A DNA stretch of 64,000 nucleotides from Pseudomonadota bacterium (GTDB taxonomy: Bacteria; Pseudomonadota; Gammaproteobacteria; Steroidobacterales; Steroidobacteraceae). The stretch covers positions 17,386-81,385 of the forward strand of contig JAEWBG010000025.1 in NCBI GenBank assembly GCA_023391335.1, given 5' to 3'. Positions within the stretch are counted from its first letter, which is position 1, and the number at the start of each line of letters is the position of its first letter. The translations under genes were made by a program, and so were the position numbers. Shown in pieces: positions 62,422 to 64,000 of this stretch. The notes under the pieces are model-generated. The model was not told where the DNA came from. It did not search any database and worked only from the letters and a program-made list of their open reading frames with translations.

Positions 62422-63756
62422 ATGATTTCACGCGAAGTTACGATCGTTGGCGCCGGCCTTGCCGGTTCCTTGGTAGCGACTCTGCTGGCGCAGCAGGGTC
62501 ACGCCGTGCAAGCCCTAGAGAAACTGCCGGATCTGCGACACACCCGAATCGACGCTGGACGCTCGATCAACTTAGCGCTTGCCGCACGCGGTATCCGAGC
62601 GCTGGAGAGCGCCGGAATCATGCCCCGCGTGTTGCCGCTGTTGATTCCGATGAAGGGCAGAATGGTGCATGCCATCAATGGCGACCTCACCTTCGTTCCG
62701 TATGGGCAACGTGAGCATGAGGTGATCTATTCGGTTTCCCGCCCCGGGCTCAATCGCGTACTTCTCGACGCAGCTGAAGAAGCGGGTGTGCAGATGCGCT
62801 TCAGCGAACCGATCTCGCGCATCCAACCCGGACAGATCCGCAGCGAAGCAGGTGCGCCTATCAAAGCATCACATGTAATCGGCGCCGATGGGGCGGGCTC
62901 GGTGATCCGCAAGTTCATCGCCAACACGTCTGCCATTCATGCCGACGAAACGCTTCTGGAGCACGGATACAAAGAGCTCACGTTGTCGGCGGATCGAGAT
63001 GGTCGCCACCAGTTGGAGCGCAATGCGCTGCACATCTGGCCTCGTGGCGGCTTCATGCTCATCGCCCTACCGAATCTCGATGGCAGTTTCACCGTCACCT
63101 TGTTCCTCCCGCACCATGGCCGCGAGAGTTTCGAAACGCTGCGCTCAGAGCCGGACGTACGGAAGTTCTTCGCTCAGTACTTCCCAGACGTGATCTCCGC
63201 CATGCCAAATCTCGCGCCGGAATTCTTCGAACATCCCACGGGCGTCATGGGCACGATCTATTGCGATCGCTGGTACATCGAGGATCAGTTCCTGCTGCTC
63301 GGCGATGCGGCCCATGCGATCACACCCTTTCACGGGCAAGGCATGAACTGCGCATTCGAAGACTGCCGAGTGCTCTCCGAAATGCTGCTAAATCGAGATG
63401 ACTGGTCGCGGGTCTTTGCCGAGTTTCAGATCGCTCGCAAGCCAGAGACAGACGCAATCGCGAAAATGGCGCTCGAGAACTATCTCGAAATGCGCGATAC
63501 GGTGCGCGATCCGAAATTCTTGATGCAGAAAGCGCTCTCGCTGGAACTCGAACGACGGTTCCCTGAGCGGTTTGTCCCGCGTTACTCGATGGTCATGTTC
63601 CACGACGAGATCCCTTACTCCACCGCTTACGCCCGAGGCACAGTTCAGGCACAGATTCTCGTGGAACTCACCGCGGAGGCCGATGTGCTGGGCGATGTGG
63701 ACTTCGACCACGCCCAACGACTCGTCGAGGCGCGGCTCACGCCGCTGCAGACTTGA
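62422..63756 (+). CDS. kmo: Kynurenine 3-monooxygenase
   Basis: FAD and NADPH-dependent hydroxylase that makes 3-hydroxykynurenine using O2. The 444 residues begin with the FAD motif VTIVGAGLAGSLVATLLAQQ. DAGRSINLALAARGIRAL is the KMO-specific segment, and LLGDAAHAITPFHGQGMNCA binds FAD ribityl. The C-terminal region is hydrophobic but no distinct membrane helix is seen. It abuts kynU with no gap. Tryptophan 2,3-dioxygenase is not in the window. Confidence 0.97.
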   Translation: MISREVTIVGAGLAGSLVATLLAQQGHAVQALEKLPDLRHTRIDAGRSINLALAARGIRALESAGIMPRVLPLLIPMKGRMVHAINGDLTFVPYGQREHEVIYSVSRPGLNRVLLDAAEEAGVQMRFSEPISRIQPGQIRSEAGAPIKASHVIGADGAGSVIRKFIANTSAIHADETLLEHGYKELTLSADRDGRHQLERNALHIWPRGGFMLIALPNLDGSFTVTLFLPHHGRESFETLRSEPDVRKFFAQYFPDVISAMPNLAPEFFEHPTGVMGTIYCDRWYIEDQFLLLGDAAHAITPFHGQGMNCAFEDCRVLSEMLLNRDDWSRVFAEFQIARKPETDAIAKMALENYLEMRDTVRDPKFLMQKALSLELERRFPERFVPRYSMVMFHDEIPYSTAYARGTVQAQILVELTAEADVLGDVDFDHAQRLVEARLTPLQT

Positions 63757-64000
63757 TCTGTGAGTGCGTGAGGTGTGAGGTGTGAAGTGTGAGTGTGGTG
63801 TGCGGCGTGGTGCGTGTGACGGAGCGTGAGCTCGTCGGCCGGACGCGGTCAACTGTCAACCGCGGTACAGGGAACGGCCACTCTCGGCATCCTCCCTTCC
63901 GCGGCATTGGCACATCCCTGTGTGCAGGAAACGGGAAACGGCAAGAAGGGCATCATCTTGCCAACCGCTAACCGCCAACCGTCAACCGTCAACCGCACAC
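63757..64000. repeat. Repeat element C2 with GTGTGAGG-type units (reaches window edge)
   Basis: No gene is seen after kmo. GTGAGGTGTGAGGTGTGAAG-type units (63762-63823) are followed by GTCAACTGTCAACCGC, then a core (63870-63962) that on the minus strand starts GGCAAGATGATG and ends GGCCGTTCCC. AACCGC/AACCGT units run to the window end. The core aligns along its length with that of element C1 at 20556-20652. Confidence 0.85.

Overview
The window looks like chromosome from a moderately GC-rich gammaproteobacterium. Conserved envelope clusters support this (mreBCD-mrdA-rodA-mltB-rlpA, lptD-surA-pdxA-rsmA, apaG-apaH, purB/nudJ-mnmA). Xanthomonad/Nevskiales/Steroidobacter-like traits narrow it: a type II DAHP synthase, a kynurenine-type quinolinate operon, a PepSY-PhoP-PhoQ cluster and a TonB-ExbB-ExbD-ExbD-TPR cluster. 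The taxonomic placement is inference. No rRNA, tRNA, CRISPR array, transposase or prophage was seen.

Layout. 1-3.3 kb: nadA-nadB, divergent from an FNR-type oxygen sensor; a perfect FNR half-site palindrome lies between them. 3.3-7 kb: a peroxiredoxin, a GntR regulator with an FAD oxidoreductase, and an HMG-CoA-lyase-family gene. 7-13 kb: ilvD, DAHP synthase and a two-gene lysine catabolic unit (lysine 6-dehydrogenase-like protein plus ALDH7-type semialdehyde dehydrogenase). 13-20.4 kb: hrpA, the phoP/phoQ-like system with PepSY and a glycine-zipper protein. 20.5-30.4 kb: mazG, a Nudix gene, fumC, purB, nudJ, mnmA, acnA and a crotonase. 31-34.5 kb: gatCAB. 34.6-45.3 kb: the rod-shape and peptidoglycan block, D-amino-acid transaminase, ybeD, lipA and lipB. 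45.4-49.1 kb: the TonB energy-transduction operon. 49.8-59 kb: murU-amgK (cell-wall recycling), divergent lptD-surA-pdxA-rsmA, a UspA protein and apaG-apaH. 59-63.8 kb: a small disulfide-type secreted protein, then a translationally coupled kynurenine operon (3-hydroxyanthranilate dioxygenase, formamidase-like cyclase, kynU, kmo).

Two themes stand out. First, both routes to quinolinate for NAD are encoded here: the oxygen-sensitive aspartate route (nadAB) and the oxygen-requiring kynurenine route. Second, many intergenic gaps hold 150-280 bp elements made of degenerate 7-10 bp tandem units arranged as inverted arms around a core. At least three unit types recur (CACAAAG-like, GTGATG-like, GCGGTTA/GCGGAT-like). 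They abut or supply the 3' ends of genes (lipB, mazG, ilvD, hrpA) and also sit inside the phoPQ and gatAB operons. I do not recognise this repeat family.
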